The position numbers and the translations under genes were made by a program. Of a stretch of DNA of 64,000 nucleotides, positions 9,608 to 22,129 are shown piece after piece (within the stretch, counting starts at the first letter, position 1; every line of letters starts with the position of its first letter). The DNA is from Nemopilema nomurai (taxonomy: Eukaryota > Cnidaria > Scyphozoa > Rhizostomeae > Rhizostomatidae): NCBI GenBank assembly GCA_003864495.1, contig ML133365.1, forward strand, positions 2,239,856 through 2,303,855, in the 5' to 3' direction. The notes beneath the pieces were generated by a model. That model saw nothing but the letters and a program-made list of their open reading frames with translations, ran no database searches and was not told the origin of the DNA.

Positions 9608-12600
9608 ATTTGCCCTTGGACTTTCTCACATTGACAAGGCCACCTTTTTCGAACAAAGTTTTCTTTGAAGATATCTTCCTTGTTGCTGTCACGTGATTTG
9701 CCTCTCTAGTTAATCTGGCAAACCTTTCCTGCTTTGCAGCCAGAGCCTCTTCTTTGTTCTTTTGGTTGCTACTGAGCTCAGGAAGTCAGGGATTTCCTGC
9801 AAAGCAACAGCTTGCTCTTTTGCCACTAGAATACTTGGGGCTTGTTTTTGAAGCTTAGCCAGTTCTTCCATCAGTTTGTTGACATACTCTAAAAAAAAGT
9901 CAGAAACGGGATTTCATATTAAAATGATTGCATAATGGAAATTAACTATAAACATTCAATTACCCTGCAAAAATAAAAAAGCATTTACACTAAACAGTAG
10001 ATAACTTCTACAAAAATAGTAAGAATTGATGAACCTAATCTAAAATCAATTTCAAAATGAATTTAATTGAATCAAAGGGGAGATCAATTTAATTGTTGAA
10101 GTATTTCTATTTCTCACCATATATACATTTGTCTTTGACCTCTTGAACAACACCATCTCCACTCCTATACTTTGGGTATTATACCTTTCAAATTTTCTCC
10201 CCAGTCTCTTTTCTTTGCTGTGCCCGTTGAGAGTTTTTATGTATAGCAGCTAGGAACAAGCTGGAAAAACAATGTTCCTACTAGTTAATACTTCTACCAA
10301 GTATGTAAACGGCAGTTTCGGAGATAACAATTGTGTCTTAACCCTCATCTTTGTATGACAAAATTAGCAAAGTAAAACTTGAAAAAAGAAATAAAATATG
10401 GTACCGTACTTCAATGGCCAAGTAGAAAAAATGTGTGTTTTTGGGGCAAATCGAATTATGACATTGTAGTAAGATTCCAAAGCACTTGTCTGTTCTAAAG
10501 GTGATAGCCTTGTAATGTCATTCACCAGTTTGGTTTTACTTAATGTTGCAACTAATTCTTTGTATCCTTTTGATCCTGCAATGATTAAAAGTAATTAATT
10601 TTCAAAAATAGTGCTATCACCTTTACCGAGAAACTATATAACAAGGCGTCTTTATACTGAAGAGAGATTTATGTACTGAAGAGTGAAGAGAGTTTCATCT
10701 TTAAATATGTATTTACTGTGTTGTAGAAAGGACAGTTTGAGAAAACAAAGGCTAAAGTTGCATTTTACATTTGGTGAATGTGAGATGTTTCCAACACTTA
10801 GTGAATAAACTAATGCGACTCTCTGAAATGAATCTTTGCCTGGAATGATTAGAGTCTCTGCTTATCAATCCCATACTTTATATGTTGTAACAGAGGCTTT
10901 GTTCCTACCTTTTTTCAACTAATCACGTTCAATGCTGTCATGTGGGCATTCCTTATATTCATTGCAATGGCCTGTGTGTATATCAACAATGTGATTGAAA
11001 AGAGAAAGCCATTTTTCCTTTATTAAAGTTTCCTTACCACCAGATGAAGCAGCACACCAGTAGACATGGTTTTTGATGCTTTGGACCCATTGAAGAAGCA
11101 TACGATTCCCTTTTTTCTTCCCTATCGCTTCGACTTTTTTACCAATTGCTAAAAAATATTTTAGGATAACATTCAGAACTTGCTGGCAATAGCTATTTAG
11201 GTATCAAACAAAACATGAATCCTTTCATGTGGTATGTAAAGTGTACTTTACAATAGTTATACCCTAGATAATATTATTTGACACCAAAAAATTGAATTAA
11301 AAGGATTGAAAATACAACAACTAGGCAGAAAAAAACGTATCAAAATTATAGTCATTATAAATCAAAGAAAGTCAATTATAATTTCTAAAGAACATGGCTA
11401 AATGAAAAGTCAAAATGGCATGTATATGCATCTAGTTTCAAGTTTAAGTCATTTTTTTACTTACATTTTCCAACATGGAACACATCAAAGAGAAGCTTTG
11501 TTTTTTTTCTTTCCGTTCGCATAAATTTTCTGACTGAGGTCCATGACGATCTGTGACGAAAGTATTGAACAACTAATGCTCACTATCTAACAGCTGTAAA
11601 CATCATTTTAGACCCTCAAGTTCCATCTGATTTGCAGCACCAACTTCATTACTCTTAAAAGATAGATTTTTGTACATTTAGTTTCCTATCTTGGTATTGG
11701 CTCCTTGCAAATGGAAAAAAATATTGAAATTTTGATGTAAGATTGAACATTGCATAATAATGAAATAATAACGCCTTTGAAACAAAGCCTATTGAGAATG
11801 TTGCTTTTGAACATGACATTTCCTACAATTTTGAGAATAATTAGAAAGTATTCATATAATTAACATGTATAGTTACCTGAACTAATTGCAAATCAATGAC
11901 CTTATTGGTGCCAAGGTCTATTACAGAATAGGACCCATATTTTGCGGAGTGTCCTGGAGAGTCTATCCTTGCATCCCCTCCGAGTACAAGTTGCATGTTT
12001 TTCCTAACCAGAAATAATTCCTGTTGGCACGTTGCCCACACTGCATTTACGGATGGTATCAAGTAGGCACGTTGTATGTCACTGTATGTGCGGATTACAA
12101 TTGATCGCTTGTTTAGGTGGTGGAAAAAACAGAGCAGTTTGGAACACTGGGATCCCGAAAAGAGACATGAAGCAGCAATAAACAGATTACCAAGAGCCAT
12201 CGGATAATGAAGCGGTTGTGACATCCACTTTGTTTCATGCCCATTTAGGCAATATGCATGAATTTGCAACATGGACCCAAATAAACGTTTTTTGGTTGAA
12301 ATAACAGGTGCAAGACACAAACTACAAATAGCGAACAACTGCATTAGGCATGATTCAAAAACTAGAGATTTTCGCTCATTCCTTTCAACTGGCGTAGTAT
12401 TTATAGATTCAACATATTCTTCCTCTTCTGATGCCGAAGATTCATTTGGTACCCACTCATTGCTATCTGAAGATGACATTCTCTCAGGGCTTGCTTCTGG
12501 ACTCAAATTGGTACTCAAAGCAGATACAGCTCTAGAAAATGGAAGCAGCTCTAAGTCTGACAGCAAGCTGTCGCTTACCTGAATGCATGCATCTCTTGTC

Positions 12601-15345
12601 CTGTTCTGTCTGGGTACCTAGAATAGAAATACAGTGGATCGAATCTAGAGAATTTTGATTATAGCTTAAGTTTCTCGTCATCGTCGTTGTCGTTTATTCA
12701 GCCGTTGCGGTTGCTTGTGACTGCCATGACCGGATTACAATACTCTGTCAAGCACGCTTGCATTGGTTTGCCTTTCGGACCAGTGGATGCTCAGCATACG
12801 ACGCCACGACCACATTTCAAACGCGTCAATTCTTTTTCGGGAGCGTGTCTTTAAAGTCCATGCCTCCACACCATAGAGGACGATGGAAAATACCAAAGGT
12901 TTTCGTGTCTAACCGGATGTCATGGTTCTTCTATTTCTTCTGTAGCTTTCCAACAGTAGACCTGCCCATCGCTAACCGTCGATCAAACTCCTTTTCACAT
13001 TCTCCATCAGGTCTAATCATCGAACCAAGAAAGTTAAAGTTGTTCACTTCCTCCAATGCCGTCGAGAAATATATGGTTGTCGTCTGCTGTGGTTTTCATG
13101 ATTTTAGTTTTGTCGACATTGAGATATAAACCGCATTTCTCACTTTCTACTTTGAGCTTTTGAAGCAATGTGTTCATATCTTGGATGGTTTCGGCGATGA
13201 GGGACGTGTCGTCAGCGTATCTAAGCTCGTTTATCAACCGCCCACCAATAGATACACCCATTTTCATGTTCGATAACGCCTTCCTCATGATGTGTTCACC
13301 ATATAAGTTGAAAAGGTGAGGGGAGAGAATGCACCCCTGTCTTACTCCCTTTCCAGTGCCAAATTCGTCGTTTCGCCACTTTCTGTTCTGATAACTGTAC
13401 ACTGGTTCCGGTAGAGTTCATGTAGGAGATGGATTATGTGTTCTGGAAAGCCCATATCTCTCATTATACTTAGCAAGAGGCCTTTGCGTAGTCAATAAAG
13501 CAAAGGATAAGTTGCCTTTTGCGTTCCTTCAATTTTTCCATGATTCGTCGGATATTGGATATTTGATCTCTAGTACCTCTGCCTTTACGAAACCCTGCTT
13601 GTGTGGCTGGTAGTTCTTCATCAAGGCGCTTACGCATGCGTTCTACAATCACATACAGCAAAATCTTACTGGTATGTGAGATCAGAGCGATGGTGCGGTT
13701 GTTCTTGCATAGTGTTGCGTCACCCTTTTTCGGAATAGTTATGAACACAGATTTCAACCAATCATTGGGCCAATGCTTGTGTTTCCATATCGAGTTGCAT
13801 AAACTACACAGCTTGGCTAGTCCAGTGTCGTCAATCGCTTTTATGAGCTTTGCTGCTTTTTTGTCGTCTCCCGGTGACTTTCCGCTTTTCAGTTTCTTTA
13901 CAGCTGCTTTGATTTCAGAGAACATGATATCTGGCTCGTCTTGGTAATCTCGAAAAACCGTGTGTTCGTGTTGTATTCTATCATCCTTTGCGTACAAGTT
14001 TTCGCAGTATCTTTTCCACCTATCCTGTATATCTTTAGATTCCGTGAGTACATGGTCGTCTTCATCTTTGATTACGTTGCGAACGCTTATTTGTCAGGGA
14101 CTTGATTGCTTGAAACGTCTCCTTGGTTTTATTCCTGTTCCTGTGTTGTTCGATTTTTGCACACATTGCATTCACTTTGGTATCCCTATCTATCCTGGTT
14201 TAGTGTCGAATTTGCTTAGTCAGATCGTTCAAGGTTGCGTGGTCAGCACCTGCAGCCTTCAGTTTCTAATAATGGTCAATTTATACAGTTCTACTTACTT
14301 AGAGTATTTGATATTTTTGGATATTTTTGCTGCTTTCCGTTTAGCCTATGGATCAAATTCTATTTTCAATATTTTCCAAGACCTCAAAGGTATTCAAAAA
14401 TAACCTTCAATTTCAGAAAAAAAAAATTTCAGATAATTTCAAATTTATGTTTTGCCTTTTGACCATGATCTAGTATTTGTTTGGGTTCCTTTAAAGTGTC
14501 AATAAACCGGGGTTTGTGTGCTCGCATTAGTTGCAGGGTAGAGCTCGTTTGAAATTATTCTAAGTTGGGTTGATGAATCACACATCTGTCTGTCAATACC
14601 GATTTCAATCTCAGAAATTTGTGATCCAACTTGTGTATCGGCAGTTGACTTTGTTCCAAGAGATTGGCCAAGCGAGTGACTGGTTGATTGTAACATATCA
14701 GATACCAACTATCGGAATAGTAGCTTTCATATTCAAAATAGGCCGATTATTATTTTGAAAAAACAAACAATGTAAAACATGTAATAACAGGTGAAACCTG
14801 AGTTGATAAACTGGAAACATGCTTAAAAAGAAATCCCTTTGCACCAGATTGCTCCTATTTATTTTTTGAATGATATTTACTCACAGCAACTCACAAGGGC
14901 TCTGAAAGAGTATCGTTTCATTTGACACTGACACGCCAGGTAAAATAACTAACAAATTTTCATGAAACACTAATGATGGATTGGTAACAAGCATTCTGTT
15001 TTTGTTTCGGCGATTTTTTACACATGCATGGTACAGGCCATACGTAGCATTAAAACAGCCATGAAAATTAATAAAACAAAATTGATTTACCTCTAATCTC
15101 CGACGTTTTGTATAGGCCCCATATCTTTTCTTTGGGCTATGCTTCTTGGGACTGACGTTGAAAACAAACTTAGGCTGAAGCTTTGACTGAAAGACAGTAA
15201 TCTTTATCTTGAATGTTCTTTTTCCTTTGACTTGACCACTCGATTTCGGCGACCCTTGATCAAATATCGTTGGAACAGCATCTTTTTTCAGTTTGATTTG
15301 TTTCTTACCAGCCAAAGCAAGAGACTCTATAACATGTCGGCTTAC
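9608..15345 (-). pseudogene. Kolobok-2: decayed THAP/Kolobok-type transposase gene
   Basis: Exons recognised in order on the minus strand: a THAP C-terminal remnant starting HFEDDQFEV and followed by KKDAVPTIFDQG (about 15,340-15,093, GTAAAT donor); a possible exon at 14,708-14,499; a large exon (about 12,566-11,877) with a Ser/Glu-rich start, a W.SQP...GN block and the catalytic-type GGDARIDSPGHSAKYGSY, ending CAG|GTAACT; a short exon (about 11,590-11,466) with TDRHG and, one frame over, LFDVFHVGK; 11,148-10,919 with LQWVQSIKNHVYWC; 10,575-10,415 with TSALESYYNVI, the likely catalytic Glu; and 9,894-9,608, a charged C-terminus with one frameshift. Each matches an exon of Kolobok-1 in order, so the identity is good although the THAP start is missing. 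An RTE LINE interrupts it at about 12.7-14.2 kb. I did not find its terminal repeats. Confidence 0.72.
12690..14215 (-). mobile_element. RTE-2: 5'-truncated, decayed RTE-clade LINE
   Basis: The minus strand encodes reverse-transcriptase segments in shifting frames. From the upstream end: DRWKRYCENLYAKDD (about 14,020), KLKSGKSPGDD, ITIPKKGD and QAGFRKGRGTRDQ (13,997-13,470), then GVRQGCILSPHLFNLY and LRYADDTSLIAE (13,402-13,034), where YADD is the polymerase active site. A C-terminal NFLGSMIRPDGECE and FEMWSWRRML follow (about 13,030-12,770). This matches RTE/'CFDP2-like' LINEs. The endonuclease end is missing and several frameshifts and stops are present. It sits inside the Kolobok-2 gene on the same strand. 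The left edge near 12,690 has a short GTCGTTGTCGT-type repeat that may be the LINE tail. Exact edges are uncertain. Confidence 0.8.
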
Positions 15346-15559
15346 CTCAAATTGGTCGTCCTCGAAATGTTATTTAAAAAACGTTATTTTTCTTTCTTGT
15401 TGGGTACAAGAAGAGGCATTTACCTTGTCAGACCTCTTCATACTGTCCTCCACACAGTTATACGCATTGCAGTCAGGGACGCCTGCTGGAGATTAGGGCA
15501 GGAGGGGCAGTGTTGGTGCTGAGGGCAAATCGTAGCATTTTTCCACTAAAATAATCAAA

Positions 15560-17050
15560 AATTTGTGGGGTGGAGTGGGTGTTGGTACGTTATAAAATAT
15601 TGGTATGTTCCACCCATACAATTTTGACACTATTCTCCATACAAGTTGGTACAAATTGACCTTATTCGCAACGTTTGGTTTATGAAATTTAAATGATCAT
15701 GGTGATTTAAATGGTTGGAAAATTCTGATTTCTAAGTCTAAATAATCTAAACCTGAATTAAGTCTAAGTAATCCGGGGTTGCAGGATCATCGAGAGTGAA
15801 GAGGCAAATGATAATCACAATAAGCAAAAGTAAATCAAATAGTTGTTTATTCCAGCGTTTTAAAAAGTCAGTTTTGTATGAGACACTATTGGTTTTTTTA
15901 AGTTTTTTATCGTCTTTCGAAAAATAACTGTCTCTGGTCATTCTTTCTTGCAAACTCCCCTGCGATTGTTTCAACGTCAATTCCATCAATTTACCTCTTT
16001 GTGCATATTTACAAAGATTACGTTGTCTAAATTTTAGAATAAAAATCTTATTTATAGTTATAATTTGCCTCGGCATACAGGCTTCGTTTTACCCTGATGA
16101 AGCCCTGTGTGCCGGCTGTTTGCTTTGTTCCTGACTATTACCTTCATTTTATTACTCAATGAAAGATTCGGAGAATCCGACGCAAAACCCGATGCTGTTT
16201 TGAAAAAATTAACAGTTTCCGGTGTCAAAGATCAACAGTATCAGAAAGGAGTTGTAATCAACTAGATTTCTATAATATTCTATAATCTTTTCGTAGAAGT
16301 CGTATATTCAAGGGCACTTCTTGCCCCCTCTGCCCCTCCCCCCAGGGTAGGCGCACCTGATTGCAGTGTACCAATTTGCTGAAATTCGAAACTGATTCCT
16401 ACCTGCAATTTACGCGGATTATATAGGCCGACATGGCGTGCAGCAAAATCAGTGACCTCATATGACTTCACAATGGCCAGATGGATTCTCGGAAAATGAT
16501 AATTGTCCCGCAGAGGAAATAAAAATCATTGACATGCCAAAAATAAAATCACGATCGTGTTAAGCACGACAAGTACCACTACCTGTAAGAAAACAAAATA
16601 TTCCGCCATTCTCCTTTAAAGCTCCTCTGGTTTAGTTGCTTCTTAAGTCATGATTGTCTATATATTGCGGAGAATTTTCATTTTTTTCTCCGATTAGATG
16701 CATCATTATGCAGGTGTCCTGCTTGCACAACTCGATTTCTTCCCTAGCTCTGTGACGCATAACATCGAGTTCTACAGCCTTCCGTTTGACTTCTGATGGA
16801 AATTATTCACTGTCAAAGCTTGGAAGGTCTCGGTATAAGGCACTTTAGATATCCAGAGCATCTTTGCAATAATGTTACTTGTTGTGTCTGGCACAAGTTT
16901 CATCTTCACTGCAGATCTAGAGTTATATATGCGTATGGTTTGCTTGATATTGCTAACTTTAAAGTTTATACTTCTTGAAAGTATTCTTGCAATTTTTTGA
17001 ACAGCTACAATACAAAAAGGAAAAAATATTAATAAAAAACATTCAAAATT
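15560..17050. other. No supported gene
   Basis: Mostly AT-rich intergenic sequence. The short frames found on both strands have no domain and no splice context. The missing THAP start of Kolobok-2 should lie in or near the beginning of this stretch, but I could not identify it. Confidence 0.45.
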
Positions 17051-17059
17051 TTTGAAGGG

Positions 17060-17420
17060 GATTCAAAGTACCGACATAACAGTTCTTTGTGGCAATGGCG
17101 GTTTCATCAGGTCATACAGATTCTTCTGGCAAAACAATTTTCACCGTAGCCAAGGCAACTGCTACTTCCTGCTTTGCCTTGAAACTTCCATTTCTATCAA
17201 GTGATGATGTATTATCACATGACTATTCTAAGTAAACGTACTTGCATATTTCTTCTTCAACGACAGGAGGATCCATCGATCAAAGGACATGACCTATTGC
17301 CTCTTGCCGTTCTTCACTTTCGATTAAAAAAACATGATTTTTGATGTTTTGCTGGTCAATTTTCCATCGGTGGCGAACATTGTAATTTTCTTCCAACCTT
17401 TTCAACTGTGCTTCTACTCT
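17060..17420 (-). pseudogene. Possible transposon-protein remnant (KDZ-like C-terminus?)
   Basis: After an ATTTCAG acceptor near 17,420, one minus-strand frame reads VEAQLKRLEENYNVRHRW, then EERQEAIGHVL, a TGA, CKYVYLE, a TAG, and SFKAKQEVAVALATVKIVLP before another stop. The frame is constant across about 360 bases and the composition is protein-like, with a charged helical start. The style resembles the C-terminal region of KDZ (Kyakuja-Dileera-Zisupton) transposases, but this is a weak impression. It may equally be an unrelated decayed exon. Confidence 0.3.
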
Positions 17421-17429
17421 GAAATCCCG

Positions 17430-18105
17430 AACAAATAACAGATAATGTCAGTTAGCTTACAAGCATCGATCAAAAGATCAAATAAATATAAAACACTTCA
17501 CGATAAGAGGTATGCGCTGAGACAAACGCTAAAATGATGCGATGCTTCTAATTTTCACCCCAGTCAACAGGGCTTCCTCAGAGGTACTGCTGGTAAAGCA
17601 AGGATGATCATAAGCTGTCAAATTAAAAGGACTTCTTGCAGTCAATTTTATTTTCTAACACAAATGATGATTTATCAGGTGGTTAAATAATGCCCTATGG
17701 TAAATTGAAATATAAGTAAGTATCCTATGTAATAGGGTATTTCATTTTACCCTAAACACAAAAACAATATATCATCTACTGACCTTTTCATCTTATTTAG
17801 AGGTGGGTTAACTAACATGTTTTCCTTGGAATTGATGGTAGGGCCTAAGGGTTCACTAGCCATAGGAAAAAGCCATAGGAAATTTAGAAACTTGATGAAC
17901 CTTGTCAGCTGAAAGATAAACTTTTAAGAATGGAATATAAAAAATAGATTGGATATTTGAAAAGTAAATCGAACATTACCTCAACTGTTTTTTCAGCAAA
18001 AGAAAACGGACGTAGTTTAATTGCCAGCCTTGCTCAGTAGACTAGTTTCTGGACAAATAACAAAACATCAACTTGAAATTTAGACCCTTTTAACAAGAGA
18101 CCTGG
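17430..18105. other. No supported gene
   Basis: AT-rich sequence without a convincing reading frame, repeat or signal. Confidence 0.45.
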
Positions 18106-18109
18106 ACCA

Positions 18110-18860
18110 GATGGGATCTGCAAAAATCCGGATACTTTTGGATACTGATCCCTAAAATGACAATGCGTTTACACGGGATCCGATCCAAAACCATTTGCGT
18201 TTACACGGGATCAGATCCAGATGAATCCAACAGGTTATGCGCATGCGCTTTTCGAAAACTGGTACGCATATAACGTTTTCAGACCTTCATGATCAAAAGA
18301 CAGTCTAACCTAAACACAGTGGAAGGTAACTCTAAAAAGGGTCAATTTTTGTTGACTGAAGAAACTGCACTATTTTTGAAAGTAATATTGGACTACAAAA
18401 ATGCAAAGCTTGCAGGTGCACAGGTATGGGAAACTATGAGGACAAAGTACGATGACATATCATCAACATTTCAGGCTGCCAGAAAAGAGCGTACTGAGTT
18501 TCCACACTCAATTGAGACTATCACTGACACTGTGCTTCTTGAAATGCCAAATGCATTGACCACTTCCTGTACCTCCCATCATCTGCCAAATAGTATAAAA
18601 TAATTGCTTCTTGCTTTTCCACTTATAGCGGCTTGCGCATATTTGTCTTTTTTTTTGCTTTAAAATGGTCTGACTTCATCACAGAGGCTATAGAAGCTAT
18701 TACGAGACATACGGAGATTCTCCAACCATTCCTCTGCAACAACAACATTATTTGCAAAATTCATCCACCAGGCACTGGTTCTACCTGGTCGGGTCCAGAA
18801 TCTTCTCGTTTTTCTGTGTTTGACTTCTGCATTTCTAGCAAACATCATCAGGTTACTGGT
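18110..18860. mobile_element. PIF-2: internally deleted PIF/Harbinger copy
   Basis: The plus strand at 18,289-18,603 encodes a MYB/SANT-like segment with EETALFLKVILDYKNAKLAG and WETMRTKYDDIS. The minus strand at 18,848-18,660 encodes the N-terminus of a HARBI1-type transposase with RRFWTRPGRTSAWW and EEWLENLRMSRNSFYSLCDEVRPF. The catalytic domain of the transposase is absent. The two partial genes are convergent, the same order as in PIF-1 downstream, so this looks like an internal deletion derivative. Two copies of TGCGTTTACACGGGATC (18,166 and 18,205) lie before the MYB frame and may be subterminal repeats. Terminal repeats and the target duplication were not located. Confidence 0.65.
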
Positions 18861-19189
18861 TTGTCTGGAAATGACAATGCATCAATCATCAATGTGTCAT
18901 CAATGTGTGACTAAAGGATTACATCAGTACTAACTGAGCAATTACATCATTGTTAGCCAATCATACTTGTATAACGTCATCAATTCGAAATATTTACCAC
19001 TTTGAACCACTCTATTTCTCTCCTAGAAACATATATTTTCGATATGATGACATCATTATTAACCAAATTACTTAGAATGATTGCAGATAGAGTCGATAAA
19101 AATTCATGTTTGAGTGAAGAAATGCATGGTTGAAAATAATTAACTAAATAAATGTACATATTAACATAAAACTCAGAAATTCTGTAAAC

Positions 19190-19510
19190 AATAGAACAAA
19201 CAAGAAACTAAACTAACTAGCTAAACTAAACTATCTTAACTAAACTATCTAAACTAAATAACTACCTCTTAACAATTAAAAATTTTAAAACAATTAAGAG
19301 TTTGAATAATTAAAAATTAAAAACTAACAATATGAATAATTTGAATTAATTAACAATTTGAATGATTTAAAACAATTTAAAACAATTAAGAACAATTTAA
19401 AACAATTAAGAACAATTTAAACAATTCAGAACAATTAAAAAATTAAACTAAAATCTAAAACTATTGAAACTAACTAAACTAATTAATATATCTAAAACTA
19501 TTTAAAATAA
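19190..19510. repeat. AT-rich simple and short tandem repeats
   Basis: Degenerate runs of (AACTAAACT)n and of AACAATTTAAAACAATTAAG, the latter repeated about three times near 19,370-19,440. The sequence is low-complexity, non-coding and likely slippage-derived. Confidence 0.8.
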
Positions 19511-19580
19511 TTATTATTAATAGAATAGTTGAAGGCATTAAAGACGTTTAACTTTAATTTGGGTGGGAAAGCGATTCATC

Positions 19581-19783
19581 ATGTCACCAAACAAAACTCA
19601 CTCAATGGTCCTCAAATTGATACATAAGCACTCTAAAACGCCTTGTTGTCATGGAACTGTTATTAGAGAGTTTGAGAAACACTACACGACAGGTCACGAC
19701 GAGCTGGGGAAGCGTGTCGCAGCCAATTTCGCAACTCAGATTTTGGAATTATACGTCGTGAGGAAAATGTGGACAGTTTCGTT
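19581..19783 (+). other. Possible isolated coding exon, unknown function
   Basis: An ATG-initiated frame (MSPNKTHSMVLKLIHKHSK...) runs 68 codons with His, Lys and Cys content typical of coding sequence and reaches a TTG|GTAAGT donor at 19,783/19,784. I recognise no domain and cannot find the next exon. The sequence between 19,790 and 20,600 holds nothing else I can support. Confidence 0.25.
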
Positions 19784-20627
19784 GTAAGTATATTATTCAG
19801 ACTTATCGATTTAATTGAATTTGAAGATTTTATTCTTTTTGCCATCCGAATAGTGTGTTTTTGTTCGATATTGATAAATTTTCCAACTTTTATAGGATTA
19901 TATACAAACAGTAGAAACTGCAGAATGAATGAACAGGGACTCAACGAGAGAAAGAACCAAAAGTTGGTGAACATTGTAGTGTATATATCGTCTACAGCTG
20001 TACAACATCATTAATTTGTGCAAAATTTCAAAACGAACGCTGATTCCACTTTTAGGTGTATGATAGGCCAGTACCAAATGACTGTCCTCCTAAATTATTC
20101 AAAGATTATGTATGTGTAATAGGAAGTTCTTGGAATATGTTTCTTGATGTTTTCTCCTTATTTTGTATAAATTAGGTAAAAGGTATTAATTTATATTCCA
20201 AATTTATTATCTATTTGTGTATATGCTGGCTAAGAAATTACAACAACCCACCTTTTAGGGTATAAAAACTAGGATATAAACTAGGATGGAATTTTGAGCA
20301 TTTTTTTGTCTTTAATCCTTCAGCCAACATGAAATTTTTGTTATGATTAGAATATAAACTGTGGAAATTATAAGAAGAACTTGGGATAAGATTTAACTAT
20401 AGAGGCTTTCAGCCGCGGCTGTTATTTAATATATTTGTTATTTATAATAACATTCTATAACTGCCATGAAGAGTGGCTTTAGTTTTTAAACATATATGAA
20501 TGTAAATTTCTTTTGTTTAGGTTTTAGAGTATGCATGTTTTGACTATATAGAGATGTATTTGTGATTTGGATCAGATTTGTTCTTACTCTGTTTATTCTA
20601 TTTCACTACCCTATTAATTAGGCCCAA

Positions 20628-21363
20628 AATGATTTGGACCCTTGAGCACGACACATTGCTCCGTAGAGAGATTCTTGTTGATGAACCCTTCAAATTTAAA
20701 CGTGGTACTCGGGAGCGTGGTCACAGTTCGGACAAGGTGGCCAATAATTTAAATAAAATTGGACAACCACAATTTATGGTTGACCAAAGATCAGTCTGGG
20801 ACCGTTTTCGAGAGGGTCTTTAAAAGAAAGATGGTGGAAGAAGAGCATGATAGTGGTATCAGTCCACCAGAGCAATCTGAATTGAACCTGGCAATTCAAG
20901 ATATAATTGAAAGAGGCACTGAAGCACAAGCTGTAGCTTTAAGGGTTGGGGGGGAAGTGGCTGAAAAGGAGAAAGTGCAGAATCTGTGAGAAAGCGATCC
21001 ATGGACAGATTGGCAGAAACAAGAGAGAGGGAGAGTGAGGAAAGAGGGAAGAAAAGAAAGAAGGCTGATTGTGACAAGGACACTGAGGTGATGAGGTACA
21101 TGAGAGAAAAGGCTGAGACTGAGGCCAAACAAAAAAGGGAAGAGCTTGAATTAAGGAGAAGAGAAATTGCAATAAAAGAAAAGAAAATGGAGAGAGAGTG
21201 GAAAGTGAAGCAGAGAGAGCTAAAAATTAAAGAAAAAGATTTTGAGTCGAGGGCAAAAAGGGAAAGTGAAATGATGGCAGTGTTTCAGCAGCAGCATGGG
21301 CAAATGCAACAACAGAACCAGCTGCTGCTTGACTTTGTAAATAAATTGTTAGACAAAGCCTAA
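20628..21363 (+). pseudogene. PIF-1 MYB/SANT-like DNA-binding partner, frameshifted
   Basis: The second protein of PIF/Harbinger elements is a MYB/SANT-like DNA-binding factor that helps bring the transposase to the ends and into the nucleus. Here the frame opens with MIWTLEHDTLLRREI and NNLNKIG, the SANT-like helices (residues ~1-50). It shifts frame near 20,820 into KRKMVEEEHDSGISPPEQSE, and again near 20,985 into a long charged coiled coil (RKRSMDRLAE to LDFVNKLLDKA, stop at 21,363). Two indels, one close to a run of G at 20,949, break the gene. It faces the HARBI1-like gene at 22,130-23,056, giving the standard two-gene layout. From 21,370 to 22,100 I see only AT-rich spacer. Confidence 0.72.
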
Positions 21364-22129
21364 TGTTTATAAGTAACTACGATTCAAAAAGGCCCCTCTC
21401 TATATCATCAACTTTTAAACAAGCCTCTCATAAGTTCTCAATTTTGATGAAAACATATTTCAATTTTTTAAAAACACATAAGAGCCTACATAGATAAAAC
21501 AGCTGTTAACTGGACTGTTATAGAGAACTAAATACTGGTTGGTTGATAGATTCTTAAGTTGCAGCTTAGGTTCATCATTCTGTCTGCTTTATTAGGCAAT
21601 GGTCCTTCAAATAAAAGGAACTTAAAATTTGTGGCTTTGTGTAATTAATTTTTCCCCCTGCTGTTTTTAGTTCTTAAGCAAAAATTGTTTTCCCATTGTC
21701 AAAAAGTTTGCTGCTGTTAGCCAGTAAACAGTCCCATCATCCATATTCTTTTGAATATCCTTATTTCACTGTGAACTGTAGTTAAAATTCATTTGTTAAT
21801 CAAATAGGAATATGTATTACCTCTGTTTAACTTTGCAATGACTGCTATAATATCTATTCCTGGTTTTCTTTTTTCTGTAGTTATTTGATTTGATTGATTA
21901 ATTCGAGTAACATTCTTTTAAGTGAACACTTTATGTTTTATTGAATTTTGCAGCATGTTTAAAATTTTTCTGCAACTATTTAGTATGCAAAATGGCACAT
22001 AGCATTTTCAGTGGTGTTACTGGGATACCATAATAACTTACGAAATGTGGTAGTTTTTAAAAAAAATGTTCATGGTATGTGGTTTTGGCTTCATCTTCCT
22101 GGTCTTCAAGTCTGTGGTATCAAGTAGAT

